DNA of 34,125 bases from an uncultured Paracoccaceae bacterium (GTDB taxonomy: Bacteria > Pseudomonadota > Alphaproteobacteria > Rhodobacterales > Rhodobacteraceae). The stretch lies in NCBI GenBank assembly GCA_937922155.1, contig CAKZVL010000163.1, positions 1 through 34,125 of the forward strand. Reading direction: 5' to 3'. Shown piece by piece: positions 1 to 10,000 of the stretch. Made by a program: the position numbers and the translations under genes. How positions within the stretch are numbered: position 1 is the first letter of the stretch; the number at the start of each line of letters is the position of its first letter. Below the pieces are notes generated by a model. The model had not been told where the DNA came from. It searched no databases and worked only from the letters and a program-made list of their open reading frames with translations.

Positions 1-1205
1 GCCAAATACTTGTCCGCGTCGAACAAAGGGAAGGCGCCCTTTTCCTTTGCCAAATCGACCGACGCCAGATAGGCGGCGCGGGCAATCGCGTGCATCCATT
101 GATCGGTCTGACGCGCCGCCTCCTTGGATCCATAGCGCAAACCAACCATCAACAACGCATCGGCCAGCCCAGTCACGCCAAGGCCAATGCGGCGCTTGGC
201 CTGCGCCTCTGCCTGTTGAGCAGGCAATGGAAAGCGGGAGGCATCAACAACATTGTCCATCATCCGCACAGCTGTCGCGACAAGGTCGATCATCTGTCCC
301 TCATCAAGGGCGGCATCGTCTTCAAACGGGCGCGCCACCAGTTTGGCCATGTTGATCGAGCCAAGCAGGCAGGCCCCATAAGGCGGCAATGGCTGTTCGC
401 CGCAAGGGTTGGTGGCGGCAATCGTCTCACAATAACTCAGGTTGTTGGCCGCATTGATCCGATCAATGAAAATCACGCCCGGCTCAGCATAATCATAGGT
501 CGATTGCATGATCTGATCCCACAGATCGCGGGCCTGAACGGTGCGATAAATCTGCCCGTCAAACACCAAATCCCACGGCTTGTCCGCCTTCACCGCCGCC
601 ATAAACGGATCGGTGATCAGCACGGACATGTTGAACATGCGCAAGCGGGCCGCATCGGATTTAGCGGTGATGAAATCCTCTACATCCGGGTGATCGCAGC
701 GCATCGTCGCCATCATCGCCCCGCGCCGCGACCCCGCCGACATGATCGTGCGGCACATTGCATCCCAAACATCCATGAACGACAACGGGCCAGAGGCATC
801 CGCCGCAACACCCTTAACAGACGCGCCCTTTGGACGAATGGTCGAAAAATCATACCCGATACCGCCCCCCTGCTGCATCGTCAGCGCGGCCTCTTTCAAC
901 ATCTCAAAAATGCCGCCCATATCATCGGGCACCGTGCCCATGACGAAACAGTTAAACAATGTCACAGACCGCGCCGTACCCGCACCCGCGGTGATGCGAC
1001 CAGCGGGAAGATATTTGAAATCTTCCAACGCATCATAGAACTTGCCTTCCCAGTCCTTGGGCGTCTTTTCAACCGCAGCCAAAGCCCCCGCAATCCGGCG
1101 CCACGTATCCTCAACCGTCGCGTCCAAGGGCGTGCCGTCCGCCTCTTTGAAACGGTACTTCATATCCCAAATTTGCTCAGCAATAGGGGCGGAAAAGACT
1201 GTCAT
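1..1205 (-). CDS. nrdJ: Adenosylcobalamin-dependent ribonucleotide reductase (class II), N-terminal part
   Basis: Reduces ribonucleotides to deoxyribonucleotides in the cytoplasm with coenzyme B12, independently of oxygen. The reading frame is open to the left edge, so only the first 401 residues are present. Translation of the minus strand gives typical reductase segments: YLPAGRITAGAG, LFNCFVMG with the redox-active cysteine, MQQGGGIGYDFSTIRP, SAGSRRGAMMATM, and further on CETIAATNPCGEQPLPPYGACLLGS, split here as CETIAATNPCGEQ and LPPYGACLLGS, which holds the thiyl-radical-type cysteine. The absence of a class I style N-terminal ATP cone and the overall motif spacing suit the Rhodobacterales NrdJ type of about 1200 residues. 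ATG at 1205 is preceded in frame by a stop at 1221-1223, which fixes the start closely. The C-terminal half lies outside the window. Confidence 0.9.
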   Translation of the reverse strand, partial: MTVFSAPIAEQIWDMKYRFKEADGTPLDATVEDTWRRIAGALAAVEKTPKDWEGKFYDALEDFKYLPAGRITAGAGTARSVTLFNCFVMGTVPDDMGGIFEMLKEAALTMQQGGGIGYDFSTIRPKGASVKGVAADASGPLSFMDVWDAMCRTIMSAGSRRGAMMATMRCDHPDVEDFITAKSDAARLRMFNMSVLITDPFMAAVKADKPWDLVFDGQIYRTVQARDLWDQIMQSTYDYAEPGVIFIDRINAANNLSYCETIAATNPCGEQPLPPYGACLLGSINMAKLVARPFEDDAALDEGQMIDLVATAVRMMDNVVDASRFPLPAQQAEAQAKRRIGLGVTGLADALLMVGLRYGSKEAARQTDQWMHAIARAAYLASVDLAKEKGAFPLFDADKYL

Positions 1206-1287
1206 GACGGCGACTTTCGATTAAGGACGCGGGCGGAACCCGCAGCATAGCGATGTCGGTGAGATTCGGGAACTCTGCGAATAGCAA

Positions 1288-1303
1288 TTACCATATGTTG
1301 TGA
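1288..1303 (-). promoter_or_regulatory. Possible NrdR-type operator upstream of nrdJ
   Basis: Read on the minus strand this stretch contains CAACATATGGT, close to the core of the NrdR box (CwAtATaTwGt). It lies about 85 bases upstream of the nrdJ start. NrdR boxes usually occur in pairs, and I could not find a convincing second box, so this is only a candidate. Confidence 0.3.
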
Positions 1304-1386
1304 TTGTTCATGCATCAACCACTAAATAAGGGATGAGTAGGCGATTTTCCACTTGCCGCCTGCCCCGATATTTGGGACATAGGCTT

Positions 1387-1818
1387 ATGACCGCCTACAT
1401 CAACCTCCTCAAACTGTCCGTCGGCACCGAAACGGTTGCCGACTTGCAAGCATGGCAAAATCAGCCGCGCGTGCAGACGACCGACGGCAACCCGCGCCAC
1501 ATCACCCGCATGTGGCCGCGCCGCGAGGATGAGGTGATCGCAGGCGGGTCCATCTTTTGGGTGATCAAAGGCGTGATCCTGTGCCGTCAGCCCATTCTAC
1601 GGCTGGATGAATACATCGGCGACGATGGCATCCGCCGCTGCGCGATCGTCTCCAAACCCGGACTGATCAAGGTGATGCCAACCCCCAAGCGCGCGTTCCA
1701 AGGCTGGCGATACCTCAAACCCGAGGACGCACCAGAAGATTTGCCAAAAGGTCGCGAAAACGAAACGCCGCTGCCACCGGACCTGACCAAAGCCTTGGCC
1801 GATATCGGCGTTTGGTAA
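1387..1818 (+). CDS. DUF1489 family protein
   Basis: A 143-residue protein of unknown function that I recognise as the DUF1489 family of alphaproteobacteria. The start MTAYINLLKLSVGTETV matches the usual N-terminus (short hydrophobic opening followed by a conserved L-K-L-x-V-G), so I choose ATG at 1387 over the upstream ATG at 1333. Other family-like parts are the HITRMWPRR segment, GSIFWVIKG, and the tail with WRYLKPEDAP and DLTKALADIGVW. No signal peptide, membrane segment or catalytic motif is visible, so it is probably cytoplasmic. It stands divergently to nrdJ across about 180 bases and convergently to the YHS gene. Confidence 0.8.
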   Translation: MTAYINLLKLSVGTETVADLQAWQNQPRVQTTDGNPRHITRMWPRREDEVIAGGSIFWVIKGVILCRQPILRLDEYIGDDGIRRCAIVSKPGLIKVMPTPKRAFQGWRYLKPEDAPEDLPKGRENETPLPPDLTKALADIGVW

Positions 1819-1970
1819 GGTGCCAGATTTTGGGATAGAAGATGGCTTTGCAATACCCGTTTTGAAGGGGCGCAAAGGTCTTGTAAACAAGTCAGCCGAT
1901 AAAGACATTAGGCCAAAAATGACAGAAAACGGCTAAGTCCGACGTCGCAAAACGCGCAAGTTACCGCGTC

Positions 1971-2429
1971 TCACTCAACAAATGTCAGCGTGTCCCAATG
2001 GACCTGCGCCAATGCGATCATATCGTCGCGCCCGTCGTCAAAAATCCGGCCACCCCGCGCTGCGAAAAACACGTAAAGCTTGCCCTCATGAATGCGCCAC
2101 ACGTCCGGGTCGCCGGGGACTTCGTTGCCCAACGACATCGCCCGTGTGCAATAGCCACCAAACTGTGGGGCATATGCCTCAGGATCGGCCTGAAACAACG
2201 CCGCATCCCCTTGGCTTGCGAACCGCCAAACAGCCCCCTTCCAGTTCACGCTGATCGCATCCTCACCATCCGTGGCCTCGCCCGCGCGAAAATACGCTGT
2301 GGTATCATACCCTTTCAACGCATGTCCCGTATTTGACAGGCTGAACCGACTAATGGTCTTCGCCAATACGGCGGATGGAAACGCCATCATCGCCATGGCA
2401 ACAGTCACAAAGCTTCTGCGGTTCATCAC
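1971..2429 (-). CDS. Exported YHS-domain protein
   Basis: A 152-residue protein with an N-terminal export signal (NRRSFVTVAMAMMAFPSAVLA). The twin arginine followed by S-F resembles a Tat signal, with likely cleavage after VLA. The mature part is a YHS-type domain: LKGYDTTAYF near residue 40, WKGAVWRFASQGDAALFQADPE, split here as WKGAVWRFAS and DAALFQADPE, then YAPQFGGYCTRAM with a single conserved cysteine. This family is common in Roseobacters and is thought to bind metal or a cofactor in the periplasm, but its exact role is unknown. It reads alone on the minus strand. Its upstream region (2430-2726) holds the GTGTAC repeat element and several TTAA-type sequences described separately. Confidence 0.8.
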   Translation of the reverse strand: MMNRRSFVTVAMAMMAFPSAVLAKTISRFSLSNTGHALKGYDTTAYFRAGEATDGEDAISVNWKGAVWRFASQGDAALFQADPEAYAPQFGGYCTRAMSLGNEVPGDPDVWRIHEGKLYVFFAARGGRIFDDGRDDMIALAQVHWDTLTFVE

Positions 2430-2567
2430 AAATCTCTTTCGGTCTAGGATTCGGTATTAAACGGGTTCTTAACACTGCGTCCCACCTCCACCAAATCACA
2501 TTTGAATGATCCCCTCGCTCCGCTGTCTGAGGCATCCCATCGGCGCGTTCGAACACCAATTGGAAAA

Positions 2568-2583
2568 GTTAACGCCCGTTAAC
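2568..2583. repeat. Inverted repeat GTTAACG-CC-CGTTAAC
   Basis: Two perfect 7-base arms (2568-2574 and 2577-2583) with a 2-base spacer, in the 297-base region between the YHS gene and hisG. It resembles the CtrA motif TTAA-N7-TTAA but has a spacing of six, so it is not a canonical site. It may be an operator for the YHS gene about 140 bases downstream on the minus strand. Confidence 0.4.
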
Positions 2584-2618
2584 GTACGCATCATTAACCA
2601 CGTTTTGCGCACCTAACG

Positions 2619-2657
2619 GTGTACCGATTGTGTACGCAGTGTGACTCCAGATTTTCC
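2619..2657. promoter_or_regulatory. GTGTAC direct-repeat element, copy A
   Basis: GTGTAC occurs at 2619 and 2630, followed in the same 11-base phase by GTGACT at 2641, then GATTTTCC at 2650-2657. The same layout, including the 9-base step from GTGA to GATTTTCC, is found at 28913-28962. Eleven-base spacing places each half-site on the same face of DNA, as expected for a cooperatively binding protein. A TATAAT hexamer follows at 2668-2673 on the plus strand, but the next plus-strand gene is beyond hisG, while the YHS gene starts about 190 bases away on the minus strand. Direction is therefore unresolved. Confidence 0.5.
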
Positions 2658-2702
2658 AATGAATTTATATAATTAACAGCGCTCAGCACAGGCCACAGCG
2701 AA

Positions 2703-2727
2703 ACGGGCAAAACCGTTGCGCGCCCGT
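2703..2727 (-). terminator. Hairpin at the end of hisG
   Basis: ACGGGC (2703-2708) pairs with GCCCGT (2722-2727) across a 13-base loop and touches the hisG stop codon. It sits where the his operon should end, but no long T-run follows on the minus strand, so termination is only a guess. Confidence 0.3.
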
Positions 2728-3416
2728 CAAAGTCCCAGCTTGCGCTGAAGCTCTTTTAAGGTCGCCCGCTGCGCCCCGCTCCAGCCTTCGCGGCGCCCTC
2801 GAAACAGCGTCGCTTGGGAGGCATGGATCACCCCGTCGGACAGGATTTTCAAACCATTCGCACGCAGGGTTTCCCCTGTCGACGTGATGTCCGAAATCGC
2901 CTCAGCGGTTTCGTTTTTGACCACGCCTTCTGTCGCGCCCTGACTATCGACCAACTGATAATCCGCCACGCCCTCGGCCTTCAAAAACTCCCGCGTCAAA
3001 CGGTGGTACTTGGTCGCGATCCGCAACCGAAATCCATGTGTCGCACGAAACGCCGCAGCCGCCGCATCAAGGTCTTCCAGCGTATCCACATCGACCCAAA
3101 ACTTGGGCACTGCAATGATCAGATCTGCCCCTCCAAAGCCAAGCCTCGCAAGCTCAACAACTTGACTGTCCCAGCTCACCAATGTTTCCCGGATCAGGTC
3201 AGACCCAGTCACTCCCAGATGAATACGACCCGCCGCCAATTCGCGCGGAATTTCACTGGCCGACAGCAGCACAAGTTCGACACCATCGATGCCATCAACA
3301 GCGCCAGAATACTCGCGATCATGACCCGCTTTGCGCAAGCCAATACCGCGTGATCCAAACCAGTCAAACGTCTTGTCCATCAGCCGCCCCTTGGACGGAA
3401 CACCCAGCTTTAACAT
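2727..3416 (-). CDS. hisG: ATP phosphoribosyltransferase, short-form catalytic subunit
   Basis: Catalyses the first step of histidine synthesis, joining ATP and phosphoribosyl pyrophosphate. At about 229 residues it is the short form that lacks the C-terminal regulatory domain and works with HisZ, encoded just upstream. Family features are LKLGVPSKGRLMDKTFDWF at the N-terminus, AAGRIHLGVTGSDLI near residue 65, FRLRIATKYHRLTREF near 130, and the phosphate-binding-like segment SDITSTGETLRANGLK near 175. ATG at 3416 overlaps the hisZ stop by one base (TGATG); a GTG at 3419 is equally possible and would add one residue. It is the last gene of the hisS-hisZ-hisG operon. Confidence 0.95.
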   Translation of the reverse strand: MLKLGVPSKGRLMDKTFDWFGSRGIGLRKAGHDREYSGAVDGIDGVELVLLSASEIPRELAAGRIHLGVTGSDLIRETLVSWDSQVVELARLGFGGADLIIAVPKFWVDVDTLEDLDAAAAAFRATHGFRLRIATKYHRLTREFLKAEGVADYQLVDSQGATEGVVKNETAEAISDITSTGETLRANGLKILSDGVIHASQATLFRGRREGWSGAQRATLKELQRKLGL

Positions 3417-4489
3417 CACCCGCGCCCTCCCAAGACCAACAGCAGATCAGGGCGGATCACACCGCCCACCGCTGGGGCGCTTGCGCCATGCCCAAGGTGC
3501 TGCGTCAACGCATCATAGCGCCCGCCAGTGGCCACAGGAACGCCGCCTGCAACCGGGTAAAATCCAAAAACGAAACCATCATAATACTCAAGCGTTGTAC
3601 GCCCATAGCTGCCTTCAAAAGGCAGGCTTTCGACGTCAATTCCAGCTGACGAAAACGCCTCCATCCGTGCGGCCATCAAATCAACCGCATCGGCAATTCC
3701 TGGCAGGTCCATGGCAATATCACGCAGGTTGCTCAGCACATTTGGCATCGTTTCACGTAGGCCCAAAATGGCATCCACATGCGCGCGTTCCTCCGCGCTG
3801 ATCGGCGCTGTCTTTGCGTCCTCGCGCAGGCTTTCAATCCGGGCCTCTACCTCTGCACGCCGCCGCACGCCAACCTCTGGACCGGAATCTGCAAACGGGT
3901 CTTTGGAGGCAATCAATGCAGACCGCGTCGCAGGCACTTTCGTGATCCCACAAAACCGATCAAGCAATGAGCGAAAACGCCCGGGCCGCCACAAATGACG
4001 CAGCAAAGCTGCCTTGCGCGCATCGCTTGTCCGCAGGCCTTTCACGGCTGCAATCAGCAAACCGATGTCGCCCGTGGCCGCCCGTACAGGCGCGCCATCC
4101 AGCGCATCCCAAATCGCGGCAAACACTTCTGCATCCGCCGCCGCCGGGGCCTGCCCATCAAACACTTCAAAGCCAACTTGAACATATTCCGTGGCCCGCT
4201 GCGCATCGCTTTCTTGCTTGCGAAAAACCTTGCCAGCATAGGTATATTTCACCGGGTCCGCGCGGGTTTCCATATGCTTTTGCACCACAGGAACGGTAAA
4301 GTCCGGGCGCAAAACCATCTCGCCCCGGATCGGGTCTGGGGTCACATAAGCACGCGCGCGAATGTCCTCGCCGTATAGATCCAACAAGGTGTCTGCCGGC
4401 AGCAAAACCTCTGATGACACAGGGATCGCGCCTAGGCTTTCGAACCGCGCGGACAGCCGGCGGGTTTCTGCATCAACGTCCCGGATCAT
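3416..4489 (-). CDS. hisZ: ATP phosphoribosyltransferase regulatory subunit
   Basis: A 357-residue paralogue of histidyl-tRNA synthetase that has no aminoacylation role and instead forms the hetero-octameric ATP phosphoribosyltransferase with short HisG, giving histidine feedback control. The class II synthetase-like core is visible: [15 protein letters not shown] near residue 60, [13 protein letters not shown] near 82, [20 protein letters not shown], split here as [13 protein letters not shown] and DGFVFGFYP, and [14 protein letters not shown] near 325. ATG at 4489 overlaps the hisS stop (ATGA), and its stop overlaps the hisG start, so the three genes are probably translationally coupled. 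That the neighbours are hisS and hisG makes the assignment firm. Confidence 0.93.
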   Translation of the reverse strand: MIRDVDAETRRLSARFESLGAIPVSSEVLLPADTLLDLYGEDIRARAYVTPDPIRGEMVLRPDFTVPVVQKHMETRADPVKYTYAGKVFRKQESDAQRATEYVQVGFEVFDGQAPAAADAEVFAAIWDALDGAPVRAATGDIGLLIAAVKGLRTSDARKAALLRHLWRPGRFRSLLDRFCGITKVPATRSALIASKDPFADSGPEVGVRRRAEVEARIESLREDAKTAPISAEERAHVDAILGLRETMPNVLSNLRDIAMDLPGIADAVDLMAARMEAFSSAGIDVESLPFEGSYGRTTLEYYDGFVFGFYPVAGGVPVATGGRYDALTQHLGHGASAPAVGGVIRPDLLLVLGGRG

Positions 4490-5964
4490 TGCGAATACAG
4501 CGCCAAAATCTCGCGGACCTTTGCAACCAAATCGCCGCGTGGCACCTCGTATTGGCTTGGGCGATCTTTGTATTCCTCCAAGGTTGCCCCTTGCGCCAAT
4601 TCGGCCCCAAGGATCAAATCTTTGATCTGGATCACACCGCTGGCTTTCTCATCGCCACCCTCAATAACCGCGACGGGAGAGGCGCGCTTATCCGCGTATT
4701 TCAATTGGTTGCCAAAGTTCTTGGGATTGCCCAAATAAACCTCTGCGCGCAGGCCCGCATTGCGCAGTTCCGCGACCATAGATTGATAGTCCGCCATCCG
4801 ATCGCGATCCATCACGGTCACGATCACCGGGCCTTGCGCCGCATTGCCAAGACGGCCCTTGGCATGCAGTGCCGCCAGCAGGCGATCAACGCCAATCGAC
4901 ACACCTGTTGCTGGGACTTCCTGACCGGTGAACCGCTTGACCAAATCATCATAACGCCCACCGCCCGCGACAGAACCGAACTGGCGCGGCCTGCCCTTTT
5001 CATCGACGGTTTCAAACGTCAGTTCAGCCTCATAAACAGGGCCGGTGTAATAGCCGAGGCCGCGCACGACGGCAGGGTCAAGCATGACGCGATCTGCGCC
5101 ATACCCACCTGCATCCAGCAGCGCAGCAATCTGTTCCAGTTCATCCACGCCTTGCGTGCCAACGTCCGATCCGGTGACCACTTCGCGAAGGCGCGCAACA
5201 GTGGCCGCACCGGTATCGCGGCGCGCTTGCATAAAGGCGATCACGACCTCAGCCTGTTCAGGCGCAAGGCCTGCGCCTTTGGTGAAGTCTCCGCTGTCAT
5301 CCTTGCGACCTTCGCCCAGCAATTGACGCACACCCTCAATGCCAAGTCGGTCCAGCTTATCAATGGCGCGCAGCACGATCCCGCGCTCATTCACCTTATC
5401 ATCACCTGCTAAACCGGCCACTTCCATCGCGCCGTTCAACACCTTGCGGTTGTTGATCTTGACGACGTAATCGCCCCCCAATCCAAGGGTCTCAAACACA
5501 TCAGACAGCATCGCGCAAATCTCTGCATCCGCCGCCATGCTCGCCGTGCCAACCGTATCCGCGTCACACTGATAAAACTGGCGAAACCGCCCCGGCCCCG
5601 GCTTTTCATTGCGCCAAACCGGGCCCATCGTGTAGCGGCGATAAGGGTTCGGAAGATCATTGCGAAACTGCGCATAAACCCGCGCCAAAGGGGCGGTCAT
5701 GTCATAGCGCAGCGCAAGCCAATCTTCGTCCTCTTGCCACGCGAACACACCCTCATTGGGGCGATCCACATCGGGCAGGAATTTCCCCAAAGCTTCGACC
5801 GTTTCGACAGCCGAACTTTCCAGCGCGTCAAAGCCGTATTGATGATATACCCCAGTGACCTTGCGCAGCATCTCTGCACGCGCAGTCACCTCCTCACCAA
5901 AGTAGTCGCGAAAGCCCTTGGGGGGCTGCGCCTTGGGGCGGGGTTGCTTCTTGGGCTTTGACAT
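4486..5964 (-). CDS. hisS: Histidyl-tRNA synthetase
   Basis: Charges tRNA-His in the cytoplasm. The 492-residue protein has the class II HisRS motifs: [10 protein letters not shown] at 16-25, [11 protein letters not shown] at 86-96, motif 2 [20 protein letters not shown] at 111-130, the histidine-specific [10 protein letters not shown] at 303-312, [16 protein letters not shown], and motif 3 [11 protein letters not shown]. The C-terminal part from about 395 is the anticodon-binding domain ([20 protein letters not shown], then [17 protein letters not shown]). It is longer than the roughly 424 residues of the E. coli enzyme because of a basic N-terminal extension and inserts. It is the first gene of the operon with hisZ and hisG, so tRNA charging and histidine synthesis are probably transcribed together. 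Confidence 0.96.
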   Translation of the reverse strand: MSKPKKQPRPKAQPPKGFRDYFGEEVTARAEMLRKVTGVYHQYGFDALESSAVETVEALGKFLPDVDRPNEGVFAWQEDEDWLALRYDMTAPLARVYAQFRNDLPNPYRRYTMGPVWRNEKPGPGRFRQFYQCDADTVGTASMAADAEICAMLSDVFETLGLGGDYVVKINNRKVLNGAMEVAGLAGDDKVNERGIVLRAIDKLDRLGIEGVRQLLGEGRKDDSGDFTKGAGLAPEQAEVVIAFMQARRDTGAATVARLREVVTGSDVGTQGVDELEQIAALLDAGGYGADRVMLDPAVVRGLGYYTGPVYEAELTFETVDEKGRPRQFGSVAGGGRYDDLVKRFTGQEVPATGVSIGVDRLLAALHAKGRLGNAAQGPVIVTVMDRDRMADYQSMVAELRNAGLRAEVYLGNPKNFGNQLKYADKRASPVAVIEGGDEKASGVIQIKDLILGAELAQGATLEEYKDRPSQYEVPRGDLVAKVREILALYSQ

Positions 5965-6068
5965 CTGTTTACCTTGGATGCGTCGATTGAAGGCCGTTTA
6001 CCGCGCCATCGTCACAGGGGCAATGGCGCCCCTTTCACTGGCAGGCAAAAGTGTCTAAATGCCGGGGC

Positions 6069-6272
6069 ATGACAGACACAACCGCCCTCGAAGAAAAGAT
6101 CGCCCACCTCACCCGCGTGGTTGAGGAATTATCAGACATCGTCGCAGCCCAACAATCCGATCTGGACCGCGCCACAAAGCGGTTGGGCATCCTCATGGCC
6201 CGCGAAGCGGATCGTGAAATGGATCAAGGCGGCAGCGTGACCATGACAGATCAAAAACCGCCCCACTGGTAG
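6069..6272 (+). CDS. slyX: SlyX family protein
   Basis: A 67-residue, mostly helical protein. ALEEKIAHLTRVVEELSDIV with heptad-like leucine and valine spacing, then LDRATKRLGILMAREADR, indicates a coiled coil over residues 5-50, and the tail DQKPPHW matches the PPHY/W ending typical of SlyX. The biochemical role of SlyX is unknown. I choose ATG at 6069 because it starts directly before the coiled coil; an ATG at 6051 would add six residues. It lies divergently to hisS across about 100 bases. Confidence 0.8.
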   Translation: MTDTTALEEKIAHLTRVVEELSDIVAAQQSDLDRATKRLGILMAREADREMDQGGSVTMTDQKPPHW

Positions 6273-6304
6273 CATCGGTTTCAAACGAACGACTGCGCAG
6301 GTCT

Positions 6305-7006
6305 CTATAGACCTTCCAGATCGACAGCAGCCACCTGCCCATCATAAAGCAGGAACTCGGCCCATTCAGATGCAGCACCAAAAGACCGATACGCTGTCAC
6401 GAACGTTGCAACCTTGCCCAAAGCGTCCAACCGGTCCCCGCAAGGCTTCCCTTCACCGACCCGACAAAAGCGCGCTTTGATCTCTTCATACGCGTTATCC
6501 GTCGTCGAATAGTCCAACGCGACACGGGTGCGCGAATACCGCACGATTTCATGGGTCCCCACGTCGCCAAGCAAGACCAAAGCCGCCGAAAACTGACGGG
6601 CGCAACCGTCGTCAAATCCAGTGATGTAATGCGGGCGCATCTGCGTCGATCCTGGTTGCGTGTCATAAACTTCAAACCCAGAAGCGGCAGCAACGTTTTG
6701 ACCCAACTCTCGACGGCTTACCCCGCATGTCCTTTCAAGCACGCCAAACGGCAGATCAACCAACGGCGCAACGTCCCCCACATCTGGCGCAGGATTAAGG
6801 CCGCGCAATCGCGTCCAAAGGTCTGAAAATGGCGACGTCTTTGGTGTATCACTGGCCAACATTTGCGGTGGTGCCACCTCTTCGGCCAGTTCGACCTCGC
6901 TCAGCAGTTCGACATCTTCAGGTGGTTCACCAAAAATGGGCAAACGATCACAGGCTGACGACAGCACAAGAAACGCCGCAACAAGAGGAACACGAAACCA
7001 AAACAT
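6305..7006 (-). CDS. Predicted lipoprotein of unknown function
   Basis: A 233-residue protein whose N-terminus (basic R5, hydrophobic stretch, LSSAC) ends in a lipobox, so lipidation would be at Cys19. An acidic linker follows (EPPEDVELLSEVELAEEV), then a globular part with GVLERTCGVSRRELG, TGFDDGCARQF and ARFCRVGEGKPCGDRLDAL. The four cysteines of the mature domain could form two disulfides in the periplasm. I do not recognise a named family; it looks like a conserved Roseobacter envelope protein. It starts 51 bases beyond the dnaE stop on the same strand, so it may be co-transcribed with dnaE. Confidence 0.7.
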   Translation of the reverse strand: MFWFRVPLVAAFLVLSSACDRLPIFGEPPEDVELLSEVELAEEVAPPQMLASDTPKTSPFSDLWTRLRGLNPAPDVGDVAPLVDLPFGVLERTCGVSRRELGQNVAAASGFEVYDTQPGSTQMRPHYITGFDDGCARQFSAALVLLGDVGTHEIVRYSRTRVALDYSTTDNAYEEIKARFCRVGEGKPCGDRLDALGKVATFVTAYRSFGAASEWAEFLLYDGQVAAVDLEGL

Positions 7007-7057
7007 GACGGCCCTGATAACAAGTAAAAAGCCCGTCGTCCAAATGACCTTGGGTCA

Positions 7058-10000
7058 CTACACTTCTTCGACTTCGATCACCCCGCCCAAAGATCGCAAA
7101 GCCCCCTTGATCTGCGGATTAACCGGGAAATCCTGACCCAAATCAATTTCAACCTCACCCGGCAGGTCATCATGCATCAAACAGAAATAAACCGGGCCAC
7201 GTCCACCTTTAACCTTATCGCGCACGGCATTTTCCAGCACACTCGCGACTGTTTTAATCGGCTCCGGCCCATCCAAAAACACACGCAAACCGGCGCTGAC
7301 AGCATCGGTTGCCATCGTATCAATCGGCGTGACAGACCGCCCCAACAGCTTTAGCTGATCCGCCTCCATCGTGGCTTCGGCTTGAATGACGACTTGCGAC
7401 CCTGTTTCCAAATGCTCCCGCGCAGTTTCCAACGTGTCCGAAAACATCGTAACTTCATATTGCCCGGTTGGGTCGGACAGCTGAACAAAGGCAAAGCGAT
7501 TGCCGCGTGCAGATTTGCGTTCCTGACGGCCACTGACGGTTCCTGCCATCTTGATAATGCACGCACCGCGTTCAGCCTTGGCCGTGACCTCATCCAAGGT
7601 CAAAACCTGCTTGCGTTTCAGGCTGGGCATATAGTCGTCCAGCGGATGACCAGAAAGATAAAACCCAATGGCCTTGAATTCTTCGGCCAGTCGCTCCGCA
7701 GGCAACCAATCGTCGCCGCCCGCAAGGCGCGGTTCAGGCAGGTCATCGCCCGCCTCGCCAAACAAGGACACTTGCGAACTTTCGCGCTGCTCATGAATGG
7801 CGGTGGAATACCCCACAAGCGCATCAAGCGACATAAAAACGCGCCGTCGATTGCGATCGAGCACATCAAAGGCACCGGCACGGGCCAGCATTTCCAATGG
7901 ACGCTTGCCCACACGTTTCAAATCGACACGGCGCGCCACATCAAACAAGGTCACAAACTGATCTTCGCCACGGGCATTTGTGATCAGCTTCATCGCCTCC
8001 ACACCAACGTTCTTGAGCGCGCCCAGCGCATAAACCAGCTTTTGATCCACCACATCAAACGTCGCCTCTGACCGGTTCACGCAGGGCGGGATGTAATCAA
8101 TGGCCAAACCCTTTTTGACCTCTTGGAAATAGACGCCCAGCTTGTCGGTCAAATGCAAATCGCAGTTCATCACACCGGCCATAAACTCTACCGGGTGATT
8201 GGCCTTGAGCCATGCAGTTTGATAGCTGACGACCGCATAAGCGGCGGCGTGGGATTTGTTGAATCCATAGTTGGCGAATTTATCCAGAAGGTTCCAAACC
8301 TCCATCGCCTTTTCTTTGTTCACATCATTCTTGGCAGCCCCCGCGAGGAATTTCGGACGCTCCGCATCCATCGCTTCTTGAATTTTCTTACCCATCGCAC
8401 GGCGCAACATATCCGCCCCGCCAAGGGAATAACCCGCCATCTCTTGGGCGATCTGCATCACCTGTTCCTGATAGACGATGATGCCTTGAGTTTCGTCTAG
8501 GATATGATCGACCAACGGATGCAATTCAGCGCGTTCACTGACGCCGTTCTTAACCTCACAGAACTTGGGAATGTTCTCCATCGGGCCTGGACGATACAGC
8601 GCGACAAGCGCGATAATATCCTCAATACAATCAGGCTGCATCCGTTTCAGGGCATCCATCATACCGCTGGATTCCACCTGAAACACCGCAATCGTCTTGG
8701 CAGACGCATAAAGTTTATAAGACGCCTCATCATCCAAAGGGATCGCTGCAATATCGTTTTCTACACCGTCCGCAGGTTGATAAAGCTGGGTGCCGTCGGC
8801 CGCGACATGCAGCGGGCGACCAGTCTTCAGGATCAAATCCACAGCATTTTGAATAACCGTCAGGGTTTTCAGACCCAGAAAGTCGAACTTGACCAAGCCC
8901 GCCTGCTCCACCCATTTCATATTGAACTGGGTGGCAGGCATATCAGATCGCGGATCTTGGTACAGCGGGACAAGCTCATCCAAGGGACGGTCCCCGATCA
9001 CCACACCCGCAGCATGGGTGGAGGCATTACGCAACAACCCCTCAACCTGTTGAGCATAGGTCAGCAAACGATCCACGACTTCCTCGGCCTTGGCTTCCTC
9101 GCGCAAGCGGGGTTCATCGGCCAGCGCCTTTTCAATGCTGACAGGCTTCACGCCCTCAACCGGGATCATCTTACTCAAACGATCAACCTGCCCATACGGC
9201 ATCTGCAAGACACGACCCACATCCCGAACCGCCGCCTTGGACAATAGCGCGCCAAATGTGATGATCTGCCCCACCTTGTCGCGCCCATATTTTTCCTGAA
9301 CGTAGCGGATAACCTCTTCCCGGCGATCCATGCAAAAATCGATGTCGAAATCAGGCATCGACACACGTTCCGGGTTCAAGAACCGCTCAAACAGCAGGGA
9401 ATAACGCAACGGATCAAGGTCGGTAATCAACAGCGCATAGGCCACCAATGAGCCCGCACCCGACCCACGGCCGGGACCAACCGGAATATCGTGATCCTTG
9501 GCCCATTTGATAAAGTCTGCAACGATCAGGAAATACCCGGGAAATCCCATGCCCTCGATAATTTTCAGCTCAAAATCAAGCCGCTTTTCATACTCCTCGA
9601 CAGAGGCGGCGTGCGGAATAATTGACAAGCGGTACTTTAACCCCGCCTCTGCCTGACGGCGCAATTCTGCAACCTCATCGTCGGCGAATTTCGGCAGGAT
9701 CGGATCACGGGTATAGGCCTTGAACGCACAACGCTGCGCGATCTCAATCGTATTCTCAATCGCCTCAGGTAGGTCCGCGAACAAGACCACCATTTCCTGT
9801 GGTGACTTAAAATAATGCTGCGGACTCAGACGGCGGCGCGGCTCTTGCTGATCGACATAGGCGCCATCCGCAATACAGATCAGGGCATCATGCGCCTCAT
9901 AAAGCTCCGTCTTGGGAAAATAGACGTCATTGGTCGCCACCAATGGCAGATCCATCGCATAGGCCATCTCAACGAAAAATCGCTCCGTCAAACGCTCCGC

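Noticed and set aside
90-1250. Long plus-strand open frame opposite nrdJ
   Set aside because: It is rich in arginine and histidine and has no domain signature; it is the antisense shadow of the reductase gene, whose own frame shows clear motifs.
2568-2583. Full CtrA site at GTTAACGCCCGTTAAC
   Set aside because: The TTAA half-sites are six bases apart, not seven, so I list it only as an inverted repeat.
4414-5412. Plus-strand open frame opposite hisS and hisZ
   Set aside because: Antisense shadow with no recognisable motif; both opposite genes are certain.
9160-9185. Possible fifth copy of the GCAAGATGATG repeat in dnaE
   Set aside because: Only GATCATCTT matches and the sequence encodes the conserved LSKMIPVEG of DnaE; there is no hairpin.
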